64,000 nt of DNA from NCBI RefSeq assembly GCF_954871325.1, contig NC_088776.1:45588569-45652568 (forward strand). The letters are read 5' to 3'. Of this stretch, positions 12,301 through 20,277 are shown piece by piece. The translations under genes and the position numbers were made by a program. The stretch's first letter is position 1. Each line of letters opens with the position of its first letter. This stretch comes from Gordionus sp. m RMFG-2023. Lineage: Eukaryota > Nematomorpha > Gordioida > Chordodea > Parachordodidae. Below the pieces are notes generated by a model. It saw only the letters and a program-made list of their open reading frames with translations, had not been told where the DNA came from and ran no database searches.

Positions 12301-15300
12301 TATATGAGTGAATGTATAGCATTGTGGTAAAAAAAAATATGTGTAGTTGATTAAGTTGTTGTTTTAAATTGTATATAGGAGGGTTCAAGTGGTATTATGC
12401 CAAAGTTTAACTCTTTTTAATTTTTTTTTATTTATCGTTGGTAAAAGATGGAAGATAAAGTATGTATATGAGTTGGGATTGTAATAAGTTTGTTATATAA
12501 AATTGTTGGTTATAAAATGTAATTAATTATTAAAGAATTAAGAAGTAAAAATAGAAGATTATAAAAATTGTAAGCGGTATTGAGAAGTGAAGAAACTTAA
12601 ATTGCAAAAAAGGCAATTTTATTTATCGTTGGTAAAAGGAGATGGGAAAATAAATGAGTTGGGATTGTAATAAGTTTGTAATATAAAATTGTTGGTTATA
12701 AAAGTAATTAATTATTAAAGAATTAAGAAGTAAAAATTGAGAAGAGAAAAAATGTAAATTGTGAAAAGGCAACTGGTAGTAAATAGGGAATTAAAGGGTA
12801 AGAGAAGAAAGAAACAGTAAAAAGTGAAGATATTAATGAGGTTGTTTGGTTTTATTTTTTTTTAAATTTGTTATGAGAAATTGTGTTCTTAAGTTTGTTT
12901 TATTGTGAAAATTAATTTTAAAGAAAATTAAAATGGATACCCTCTAAAATGCAATCGTAACATGTTGCAAATAAATTCATTGGACATGTCCAATCCACTT
13001 TCAAATGTATGGCATGACAATTGGATCAAACAACAAATAGAAGAAGGAGTAGCATTGTCTAATCGTCCTTCATCGTCAAATGGAATGGGTTCTGGGAATG
13101 GTGAATGGTCAAATATATCCAATACGCAAGCGAGGCGAAATGTAGAATTGCCGATAAACGTGACATGTTTCAATTGCAGTGGAAAAGGACATAAAGCCAA
13201 GGAATGTCCAAGTGGTAGGATTCAACAGATGTCTTTTAGCAAAGGAATGAATAGGTTGACACATGACGGACAACCGAGAAGAACACAAATGGCAAGAGAA
13301 ATGGGAGGAATGATTTCATTAAATGGGATGTCAAGATATTCGAACAATATGATGCATTCAAGGGAGGGATTGATAAATGAATTCAGGGAACCTATTAATT
13401 CAAATTCGAGGATTCCGAATGAAATGGTGATAGGAGCTGAAGAAATTTCTGGAGATATGGAAGATGTTTTGATTAATGCTTCTTAATTTGTGTTTGATTA
13501 ATTTTTAATAGTTAACACTTTTAGTTAAAAAAATAAATATATATGTAGTCAGTTTATATCGCTGATTTTTACATGTACCCCATGTTTTATCTTGAAAGGG
13601 GGGTACATGTTCGATAAGTGTTTATTTTTTTATTATTATTAAAAATGTATGTTTATTTTTTTGTTTATATAGAAAAATAGAGATTATTATTATATAATAT
13701 TTTTTTTTGTAATTGCGAAAAATTATATCATTATCTGTTTTCAATATATATGATAAAAGAAAAAATAAAATAGTGTTATGAACAATTTGAGTTTATAATA
13801 ATCAAAGAATATTTAAAAATAAAAGGGTTAAAATTAAGGTTATTTATTTACTATGCTTCCTGGTAGAGATTTCATTTTCTTCAATTGCGCTTCAATTTCA
13901 TCTTTTTGTTCAAAGTAGAAAAATCCTTTAAATTTGACTAAGGGCTTCAATGAATAAAAAAATTATAATCCGATTTTAGGTATAGTATATAAATTAAACC
14001 AGAAAGATTAAAACTTTAAAAATGATATATTCTATTTTTGGACAATGTCCTAATGATAAAATATATGCATTTTTCCTCGTAAAGCATCATTTCAAACTTT
14101 TTTGATTATGTTTAAATATAATAAGTTTAAAATTACAATTAATAAGTTTTAAATGCTTATTTTAGATAAAATGCTATAAGGGTGAAGTAAGAAATATTTT
14201 TTTAATTAAAAATTATTCAATATTCATTACCATTTCATTACTTACATTAATTTTACAGCTATCGTCGATCAGAGAATGGCCACCGGGAGATAGCAATTCC
14301 TTATCATTCTCTTTTAAATGGGTAGTTTTAGCATTCAGTTTACTCGTATAAATTAAAGAGGGCAAATGAATATAACAACCTATCACATCACCTACATTAT
14401 AACTAGCAGAGTTGTTGAAATGAACCCCTTTTGATTGATGAAACAAGGTTCCGTGCTTAGAGCGGCAAGAATAGCCAAATTTATCGTAACCTAATGGCGC
14501 TTGTAGATTGGCTTCGATATATGAATTTAAATATTATTTTTTTAAAAAAATTTTTTAATTTATGTATGGTAAAATAATGTTATAAGTAATATTTAACTCG
14601 CAATAAATACATTTAATTATAAGCCACTAAATAATTATGCCAAATAGATTTTAATATTTCTTAAGTAGTTTAATTATCAATTAGCCTAGCTGTTACATCC
14701 TAATTTTTAGTCTAATTATATACTGATTCAATAAATATTTTTTTAAATAATATAAAATCTAAATACCATAAGGCTGAGCCCATCCTATTCTAGCAGCAGT
14801 ATTTTCAGACATTTCTACAATTTTACATTCGAAATACCAGGTTCCATGATTTATTCCTTTAAAATATGGTATATATTTTTTTTTTCAAAATGAGGAAATA
14901 AAAAAAAAATTGTGTAAAATAGTGGTAAAAAATAGTTTAAAAGCATTACCATGAGTAGCTCTAATCATAGAGTACCCTTTCTCTCCAGTCACTATTAGGC
15001 GATTATCATTAACCTTCAATTGATGTGCTTTTATAAAAAAAATTATTTAAAAATCAATCAAAACATGGCAGCTTGAGTAAATATATTATATTATAAATAA
15101 TATAATCTCGAAATATTCTTAATTATCTTACTATGAATTATTATATATAAATGAAGTTATTAACTCAGATATAAATTATTTGTAAAATGTACTGAACAAT
15201 TACCTCTATCATTGAGTGAAAGCGTGACATGCGGTGGGACAAAGGTTCTGTAAAGAAAGGGGGGTATGGGTTTACCAGCTAACCACCCGCTTTCTTCACT

Positions 15301-18300
15301 GTGAAATTGAGAAGCATATGGGGCATTCGGATCTGGTTCCGCCAGAATGTAGCGATAACCATCCTTGTTAAATGGGTATTCAGTGGGGTTATACGAACCA
15401 TAATTCGCAAAATTTGGAGTGCTTACAATATTTGTAACGTTTGAAACGACTGACGAAACATTTGAGAAAGTTAGCGTAGATGTGATAGTAGGTTCACTGT
15501 AGGAGAAAATACGGTAATAAAAGTAAAGTAAGATATACACTTATATTATTTGCGTTAAATTTTAATATGTTTCATATTTTATTTAATAATTTGATTTATT
15601 TGTTTAGAAAAATTTCTCATTTAATTATGTTATAATAAACAGCCAATGGCGACCAAATAAGACATTTCTTGGTGTCAAATCTTAAGCTATTAATTCAACG
15701 ATGTATCAATATTCTTTTTTTTCCTGCTGATATCGATACCAATAGGGTATTGGTGAGGCCAATCACAGCGATACCGATTTTTTTTAAATGAAATATAATC
15801 CACAATAACTTTTTAAAAAAATTTATAAGATTTTTGTCAGTTTCTATTACCACAACTTCATGCTAGAGTCTATAAGAGGAATAAAAAGATTTGGTATATA
15901 TCGTATATATAAAAAAGGTGTGCATATCCCGGCTCTCGGCCCTTAAGAATATTTGCATAAGTTTCCTGGCCTGGCCTGCTAATTTTTTTTTAAAAAAGAA
16001 TTGCCCGAAGCTCGGCCCGAAATTAAAAAAAATATTGTTCGAAGCCTGCGACCAGAAATCTTTTATAAATTCTTGTCCGAAGCCCTGCCCGTGACATTAT
16101 TATCATATAAAAAGAATGTATAAATGAAATTGCCCAAGCAACAAAAGACAGTTATAATAAATCAAAACAATTTGAATGAAATTAAAACTTTTTGCATATA
16201 TTAAGCTGCTAATAGATCTAGACAAAAATGGTATTGTGCCGCATGATATACTTTTTTTTGTGTTTTGATGTTTTGTCGCGTGACTTTTTGCTAAATTTTG
16301 CTTAAGCTTAAAATTTGTATGCTTATAAATAAATTATATTAAATAGGTAAATAATATTATAATATTATAAATATATAATATAAATTATACTATATTAATT
16401 ATATAAATAATATTAATTATTATATTAAAATTAAATCATATTAAATATTACAATTATATATTACTAAAATTTATATTAATACAATTTATATATTTTTCTT
16501 TATATCAAATTAATTTAATTTAAATATATTAATTACTTTAAATATTATATTAAAATTATATTATGTTAAATATTACAATTATATATTTATTAAAATTTAT
16601 ATTAATATCATTTATATTAAATTTGATTTTAATATTAATTATGTAGTATATATGCTCATTTTTTTTAAAATTATATATATTTAAAATAACATGTAAACTA
16701 TTTGTAAAATAAATTTTATATAAAACCTATATTAAATAAAATAATAATTAAACATTTAATTAGGTGTGATCAATGGGGCTTATAGACCCATGTATGGATA
16801 TGCAGTTAGAACGGCAGATTTCAGTTGATATTCTCTGTCGAAGGTAGAAACCTTCTTTTGGGTCATCTGTGATTAAGCGTAACCTTTGCCCTATTGTTTT
16901 GAATAATTTTAGGGCTTGGGGTCCAAATGATCCACAGGTATCTGAGACTACTGGAACAAACAAAACATTATTAAGGTTGCTATATTTGTTTGTTTTTGTG
17001 TTTACGGCTTTCGTGATAGAGTTGGAAGAAAAAGATCTGGCAAAACGATCCACGCAAGTATAATCCCAGGCGAGAGGTAGACCTTGGTTTCAAGGGACTA
17101 GCGTCATACCATCTGGTCTGGATTGATTTTCGGGGCTGAGGCCGGATGGTTCCAGGGTGGAGAGAATATTTGAGGATTTAAAGGTTCTGTTGATGATCGA
17201 ATTGATAGCATGGTGTCTGGGTAATCTGCCTTTTGAGAAACGACAGTGAAGGGGGTGGTGTCCAAGACTATCGATGTGGGTTTCACATAAGACGCATGAT
17301 GTAGGTGTTACGATTTCACATCCTAAGCGAAGGCCTATGGCTATTCTGAGTTCTTCGTTGGTTAATAACAAGCCTAGATTAGAACTAAGTACAGTTTCTA
17401 ACCATTCATATCCTAGATGGCATATGGGTGAAGTTGGAATTATTGGATCTGGCAGAGGGGTCATATTATTGTCATTATTAAATTTTTCTTTATATGATAT
17501 TAATCTAATATTAAATATTTAAATAGTAAAATCTATTTAAACTGTAAAAGTTAAATTTTTAATATTTTTTTAAATCTCTCGCTTCAAACTTATAGGGGCT
17601 ATTTTGACAGCCATTTTAGCTTATTTGCCTTTTTGATATTTTTAAGAGTATATAGAGCGCACCCGAACCGACAAAAATATCGAAAGAATTTTGAGTAATA
17701 ACGTTTTTACCTTGATGATATTTTGAGTAGAAAAAAATAAAATAATATTTATTTATGAATCAAATATAAGATAAAATAAATTTATATTTAAATAAAATTT
17801 AAAATATAAAATAGTTTGTTTTTTATATTATCTATTTATCATTATTTTATTATAAAAAGTTGTGTGCCATTTTTTTCCTTCTTTTATCATATATAATAAT
17901 TCTCTATTTATCTACATCGTTTTTATTTTTTTATTCTATAGACTAAGTCTAAAATTTTTATTTTAAATTCAAAGTTTTAAAATTTTAATGAAATCAATAT
18001 TAAATTTTTGAAATTAAAATTTTTTAGGATTATATTTTGGACATGTTTTTTTTATATTTAAAACTTATTTTTAACATAATGCGTGGATGGGGGGGGGGGG
18101 GGGTTTAAAATAATCTGTTTGAATTGAATATTATTTTTATTTTACTAACTTTTTCCATTATAAAGAAATCCTATATAGAAAATGTGTATAAAAATGTTAT
18201 GAAAGCCGGCCCCAGCCTGACCCGAAATTATTTTATGTATGACTTCTCAACATGTTAAATTTTTGCCCAGTAATCTATATATAAATTTTCCCGGGCCAGC

Positions 18301-20277
18301 TCACAATCCGGTGTTTACAGATCTCTAATATACAATATAAATATGATATTATTATGATAAGATATTACAATAATAATTATTAATTTATAAATAATAAATG
18401 ATATTATTATGTAATAAAAAATAAATATTATAATACGCTCTTCTATATCTATCTAAATTAAAACTTCGGAAATAGAAAGGAAATCCAATAAAGTACACTA
18501 ATAAATAACTTATGATAAAAAGCTTTAGACAATCATTAATTTATTTTATTTACCATACTCATCATAAATAATATATTTGTCTTTTTATTATATAATAAAA
18601 AATCTGTCTTTTTGGTCTTAGGCAGAGTTTAAAATGCTCTTCAAAATAAAATATCTTCAAAGATTTTGATCTCTGAAGGGGTTTCGAGAATGCGCAAATT
18701 ACATTTTTGATCAAATTTTACCTAAAATTCCAAATATTTTTAAAGTAAATCTTTTGTAATTTTTATGCAAAAATTTTTTTAATGATCAAATCTCAAATTT
18801 ATTTAAATAAATGATGTTATTTTTTTTTTAAGAATCTTAAATTTTAGAACCTTCAAAGATTTCTCTATATATTGTGCAAAAAAATATTTCTTATGACACA
18901 TTACGAAGATGACCGATGTTTTAGCCAATCCTCAAGAAGGTACTGGAACTGGGCAGTTCTAAATGGTGTTTCAAAAAAATGGATTAACGTGCATAAATAT
19001 GTAAACATTAATCATGGATAATCTTCAATGGCTTATACAATATAACAAAAGGTTAGTGTAGTGTGGCAAAAATATACCTATTGATAAAATAGAATGCCTC
19101 AATAATTTATTTTATAGTCATCAAAAGTTAATTATGATATTAACAATATTTAATTCTATAAAGTATTGTATCGAAAATCTAGTGTAGAAGCATTTTTAAA
19201 GAGTGTATTGGTATTTAAATATCTTTAGTATCTAGATACATTTGAAAAGTACCGTATAACCACCAAATTTATTGTTGGAGATACTACATAATTATAAATG
19301 AAAATTTTGTCAAATATTAATAATCATTTACATCTTATTCCTCTTATTCGCGATATTTCCAAACATCTGTTGAACGTTGTCAATGTGGACAGGGTCTTTT
19401 AATTCACCATTGTTTACATTTTTATCATCGAAGAAACCATTGAAATCAGAGCTATCAATAGAGCTAGCTTTACGCTTGTTAGATGGATTGACCCTTCCTG
19501 GATCTAAAGAACCATCATTTGAATTCAAAAGTGAAATTATATCCGTAGATGTGTCACACATACTCTCCGTTTCAACAGTGGATAATGATCGAAAAAAAAT
19601 AGATCTTGATATAGTATCGTAGACAGGACCTATTTTCAATAAATCCTGTTTTTTTTGTATGTATTAATTAAATTCCCATATAAAACAAATATTAACAAAT
19701 AATTCAATTATTCCTGAGAGGAAATAACTATAAAATAGATTTTATAAATATAGGCGAAATAAGAAAAATTTTAAAATTTACAAATATTTTTCTTCTTCTA
19801 AGAATGAAATCATATATCAGAGATGCACCGATTGATCAGTATCGGTATCGGACGATACTTTCAATTTTAAGCGAATATATTAAAAATGTTGTTTTAGTAT
19901 ACATAAAGTTATATAAAAAAAATTTCAAATTCATCTAAAAATGTATAAGCCGACAAGAAAGAAAGAAGGTGTTGATAATTTTTTTCCCTATTTCTTTAAT
20001 TTACTTTAAATTTTATAAATGATAAATAAATATTTTATATCTTTGCCTTTTCTTTCAATAAATTACATTTTTTTGTATCGACCGGTGCTATGTTGGAATC
20101 GGATTTGGTATCAGTGTAGGCTAAAAAAAAAAAGTGGTATGGGTGCATCTCTGTCCTATATCAAATATAATATATTCTAAAATTTTAAACAACTTCTTCT
20201 TTGAGTCCATAATGTTCATCCATAGAAAATTCTAAGTCATCATTGATTACTCGTGAAAATATATCTGTCTCACTCAT
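5984..20277 (-). CDS. ash2: ASH2/ASH2L-family gene, eight exons, N-terminus not found
   Basis: ASH2 is a nuclear core subunit (with WDR5, RBBP5 and DPY30) of the MLL/SET1/COMPASS histone H3K4 methyltransferases; its C-terminal SPRY domain contacts RBBP5 and stimulates methylation. Eight minus-strand exons join in consistent phase (0,2,1,1,1,0,0) to 547 codons plus stop included in 1644 nt: linker with [11 protein letters not shown] and an NKRK basic patch, pre-SPRY block [18 protein letters not shown], then SPRY motifs [78 protein letters not shown] and PAISIY. All are diagnostic of ASH2 by family knowledge. The N-terminal PHD-like/winged-helix part known from human ASH2L is not seen; either exon 1 here is internal (TTTAG precedes its ATG) or the protein is short. 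A loop of about 60 residues between AFYKNG and FQGTYHP is much longer than in human. The last intron (7457 bp) hosts a Ty3-related element. Confidence 0.93.
6395..8671. other. ash2 intron, purine-rich repeats left of the Ty3-related element
   Basis: Contains three diverged copies of a unit with AATGGAGGGAGCCATT-like palindromic core (about 7175-7200, 7728-7750, 7873-7895), a tandem duplication at 8021-8261, and degenerate repeats of ACAATGATGCAATGGA type (8310-8545). No coding motif was found; the frame at 6905-7099 is Lys/Tyr/Phe-rich low complexity. Confidence 0.55.
8021..8261. repeat. Tandem duplication, about 125 bp, two copies
   Basis: Copies 8021-8143 and 8153-8261 both read GTTAATTGGGATCAGAA, GATTGATAG, GGATAATGTAAAAGGAATG and TACATTTTGGATGTAATT in order. 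The second has lost about 15 bp. The repeat lies inside the last ash2 intron. Confidence 0.8.
8888..8927. repeat. ACATGTACCCC hairpin, left arm
   Basis: Arms ACATGTACCCC (8888-8898) and GGGGTACATGT (8917-8927) pair perfectly across 18 bases. It lies about 85 bp downstream of the CCHC frame stop, so it would form in the 3' end of an outward transcript. Confidence 0.85.
9012..9549 (-). pseudogene. CCHC zinc-knuckle gag-like frame, left arm
   Basis: Reading outward on the minus strand, an ATG at 9549 opens [14 protein letters not shown] and [12 protein letters not shown], but a TAG near 9418 and small deletions break it; the frame resumes at 9398. The zinc knuckle is [12 protein letters not shown], with the first Cys changed to Tyr (codon at 9318-9320; YFNC instead of CFNC). 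After the knuckle comes a Met/Arg/Gly/Asn-rich tail, the same as in the right arm. CCHC knuckles in Gag bind nucleic acid. No capsid-like domain is visible, so 'gag' is an inference from the knuckle and from the neighbouring pol. Confidence 0.75.
9935..10611 (+). pseudogene. Ty3/gypsy reverse transcriptase fragment
   Basis: The frame runs from 9935 to a TAG at 10559 and then shifts. It holds [10 protein letters not shown] (RT start), motif A written [21 protein letters not shown], the YMDD box (10214-10225), LGHKMNG and the thumb/connection motif [20 protein letters not shown]. The motif A position normally Asp is Tyr (10034-10036), which removes a metal ligand, so this RT is dead irrespective of the stops. 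Protease and the first RT block are missing because the left arm begins there. The FxRLPF, LGH and NYYHRFI signatures place it in Metaviridae-like Ty3 elements. Confidence 0.93.
10612..11199 (+). pseudogene. Ty3/gypsy RNase H region
   Basis: In frame from 10612 with a TAA at 10933-10935 and another at 11197-11199. Motifs are [50 protein letters not shown] and [14 protein letters not shown]. The first catalytic Asp of TDAS type is Asn (10654-10656); the Glu of EQESLAV and the Asp of LTDH are kept. It would degrade the RNA strand during reverse transcription; this copy cannot. Confidence 0.92.
11200..11862 (+). pseudogene. Ty3/gypsy integrase (HHCC and DDE core)
   Basis: In the same frame as RNase H. 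The HHCC zinc module HAGHQGI..SCEIC (about 11296-11406) is intact. After a stop at 11449 the DDE core follows: LDFFEW (first Asp), [17 protein letters not shown] (second Asp) and [14 protein letters not shown] (Glu). All three catalytic acids are retained although RT and RNase H have lost theirs. The style ([16 protein letters not shown]) is like metazoan Mag/K02A2.6-type elements. Confidence 0.93.
11814..12134 (+). pseudogene. Integrase C-terminal region, frameshifted
   Basis: Shifted frame continuing the integrase: [12 protein letters not shown] matches the family's (T)PAELLxGRxLR block, then [20 protein letters not shown], the GPY/F-like module region, and [10 protein letters not shown] at the end, the usual close of Ty3 pol. 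Stop at 12132-12134. Confidence 0.85.
12135..12551. other. Post-pol spacer with purine tract and short direct repeats
   Basis: Contains ATAGGAGGATTGTAAATG (12158-12175), which looks like a polypurine tract followed by the TG of an LTR, and a second ATAGGAGGG at 12376. A 37-bp unit with GAATCGCTTAGTCCAATGG is duplicated (12228-12302). 12424-12551 repeats the start of the right arm. Confidence 0.55.
12424..12738. repeat. Tandem partial duplication at the inner edge of the right arm
   Basis: TTTATTTATCGTTGGTAAAA through GAATTAAGAAGTAAAAAT occurs at 12429-12550 and again at 12617-12738, period about 188 bp. The left arm has it once. Confidence 0.8.
12933..13486 (+). pseudogene. CCHC zinc-knuckle gag-like frame, right arm
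   Basis: The ancestral ATG (12933) is followed by a 4-bp deletion relative to the left arm, which brings a stop after MDTL; the frame is open again from the internal ATG at 12962 for 174 residues. It carries an intact knuckle [14 protein letters not shown] (13166-13207), a Ser/Asn/Gly-rich segment before it and a Met/Asn/Arg-rich tail after it, ending DVLINAS. The ancestral protein was probably about 185 residues, far shorter than a normal Ty3 Gag with capsid. The left copy keeps the start and the right copy keeps the knuckle, so each is damaged differently. Confidence 0.8.
13571..13610. repeat. ACATGTACCCC hairpin, right arm
   Basis: The same perfect 11-bp stem (13571-13581 and 13600-13610) as in the left arm, about 85 bp after the stop of the right CCHC frame. 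Confidence 0.85.
13852..13944 (-). CDS. ash2: ash2 SPRY exon, [13 protein letters not shown]
   Basis: A 31-codon exon between TTCATTGAAG and [26 protein letters not shown] matches the human IKFKSYLYFEEKD region, and the exon ends LPGSI, joining exon 8 as SI-IAFYKNG. It is too short for most ORF finders. Its donor is only 21 bp from the outer end of the inverted Ty3-related element (13830). Confidence 0.9.
14231..14511 (-). CDS. ash2: ash2 SPRY exon, [10 protein letters not shown] motif
   Basis: Begins after ATATCGAAG with [20 protein letters not shown] and FHQSKG, continues to [14 protein letters not shown], then about 45 residues of poorly conserved Lys/Asn/Asp-rich loop (longer than in human), ending SNEM before GTAATG. 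The reading frame stays open past the donor to a TAA at 14213, which is not the gene end because exon 7 continues the homology. Confidence 0.93.
14767..14856 (-). CDS. ash2: ash2 SPRY exon, WYFE motif
   Basis: Ninety bases after TTTTAAAG encode [20 protein letters not shown] and [15 protein letters not shown] and ARIGW are SPRY signatures. The donor is GTATTT; phase 1 joins exon 6 to give Ala then [10 protein letters not shown]. Confidence 0.95.
14950..15027 (-). CDS. ash2: ash2 SPRY exon, GEKGYSM motif
   Basis: Seventy-eight bases after ATAAAAG encode [20 protein letters not shown] and IRATH; the split codon before it gives Ala. The 5' splice site is GTAATG. It matches the start of the SPRY beta-sandwich. 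Confidence 0.95.
15204..15496 (-). CDS. ash2: ash2 pre-SPRY exon
   Basis: The 3' splice site is TTCTCCTACAG. The exon codes a Ser/Thr/Val/Asn-rich stretch and then [20 protein letters not shown] and [13 protein letters not shown], the most conserved pre-SPRY block of ASH2. It ends SLNDR plus G before GTAATT. It is the most diagnostic single exon in the window. Confidence 0.95.
15497..16761. other. ash2 intron with MITE remnants
   Basis: 15726-15780 has GATATCGATACC and GCGATACCG words like the interior of the 19818-20153 MITE. 15915-16095 is a GGCCC/GCCCG-rich patch like the 39901 family, without clear ends. 16320-16760 is almost pure A/T. No exon was recognised. Confidence 0.5.
16762..17464 (-). 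pseudogene. 3' fragment of an RLE-type LINE (R2/NeSL-like)
   Basis: Two frames of one protein C-terminus. 17464-17090 encodes [20 protein letters not shown], a [18 protein letters not shown] zinc motif (C-x2-C..H..H/C), then [10 protein letters not shown]. The next codon, normally Trp, is TGA. 17060-16762 continues [14 protein letters not shown] and [18 protein letters not shown]. The CCHC plus RPDG..D arrangement is the restriction-enzyme-like endonuclease of RLE LINEs, which nick the target for target-primed reverse transcription. The RT domain is absent, consistent with 5' truncation. It sits in ash2 intron 2 in the same orientation as the gene. Confidence 0.85.
17465..19331. other. ash2 intron, AT-rich with a G15 run
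   Basis: Non-coding. Holds a run of 15 G (18089-18103) and a GGCC/CCCG patch at 18195-18331 ending ACAGATCTCTA, which matches the terminal inverted sequence (TAGAGATCTG) of the 39901-40318 MITE family and is probably a right-end fragment. Confidence 0.55.
19332..19645 (-). CDS. ash2: ash2 linker exon
   Basis: Opens after AACAG with [11 protein letters not shown], runs through a Ser/Asp/Asn-rich linker with NKRKASS (basic patch as in ASH2L) and ends at AAGAT followed by GTAAAT. It leaves two bases of a codon that exon 3 completes with T, giving Ile. The rest of the exon is low-conservation linker, as in other animals. Confidence 0.85.
19818..20153. mobile_element. hAT-type MITE in ash2 intron 1
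   Basis: 336 bp with inverted ends CAGAGATGCACC (left) and GGGTGCATCTCTG (right), flanked by TCATATAT (19810-19817) and TCCTATAT (20154-20161), a 7/8 match of the 8-bp duplication typical of hAT. The subterminal sequence is rich in TATCGGTATCGG-like repeats. It has no coding capacity. Confidence 0.88.
20194..20277 (-). CDS. ash2: ash2 first recognised exon
   Basis: Encodes 28 residues starting [10 protein letters not shown] and ending YGLKEE, which aligns with the human segment just before the IGPxYD motif. It is preceded by TATACAATTTAG, so the ATG may be a true start or merely the first codon after a 3' splice site; the in-frame triplet before it is TAG. The 5' splice site is GTTGTT after GAA GAA, a GT site with a poor +3 to +6 context. 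The join KEE to DLLKIGP is supported by homology. Confidence 0.8.

Larger units (their letters stand above)
8672..13830 (+). mobile_element. Ty3/gypsy-related element with long inverted arms
   Basis: A 5.16-kb unit made of a left arm (8672-9931), a Ty3 pol remnant (9935-12134), a spacer (12135-12551) and a right arm (12552-13830) that is the reverse complement of the left arm. Normal LTR retrotransposons have direct repeats and gag upstream of pol; here a gag-like CCHC frame sits in both arms and reads outward. Outer ends are TAACC..GGGTTA; no convincing target duplication was found (TTTAA before 8672, AAATT after 13830). It lies wholly in an intron of ash2, in antisense to that gene. It may be a distinct element type or a rearranged tandem insertion. 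Confidence 0.8.
12552..13830. repeat. Right inverted arm
   Basis: Mirror copy of 8672-9931. Its inner side has an extra, partial tandem copy of its own first 130 bp (12424-12551), which the left arm lacks. The outer end AATAAAAGGGTTA stops 21 bp from the donor of ash2 exon 7. Confidence 0.9.

Noticed and set aside
12928-13200. Minus-strand 90-residue frame in the right arm
   Set aside because: Antisense shadow of the CCHC frame.
8672-13830. DIRS-like retrotransposon
   Set aside because: Inverted ends fit, but the element encodes an HHCC/DDE integrase and there is no tyrosine recombinase.
8672-13830. Ginger-type DNA transposon
   Set aside because: Ginger elements have gypsy-like integrase and TIRs but no RT or RNase H, both clearly present here.
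14213-14446. Separate 77-residue minus-strand gene
   Set aside because: It is part of ash2 exon 6 plus intron read-through; homology continues upstream to 14511 and the exon ends at 14231.
16869-17522. Plus-strand frames of 64 and 82 residues
   Set aside because: Shadows of the minus-strand RLE-LINE fragment.
19377-19622. 81-residue plus-strand frame
   Set aside because: It is the antisense shadow of ash2 exon 2.
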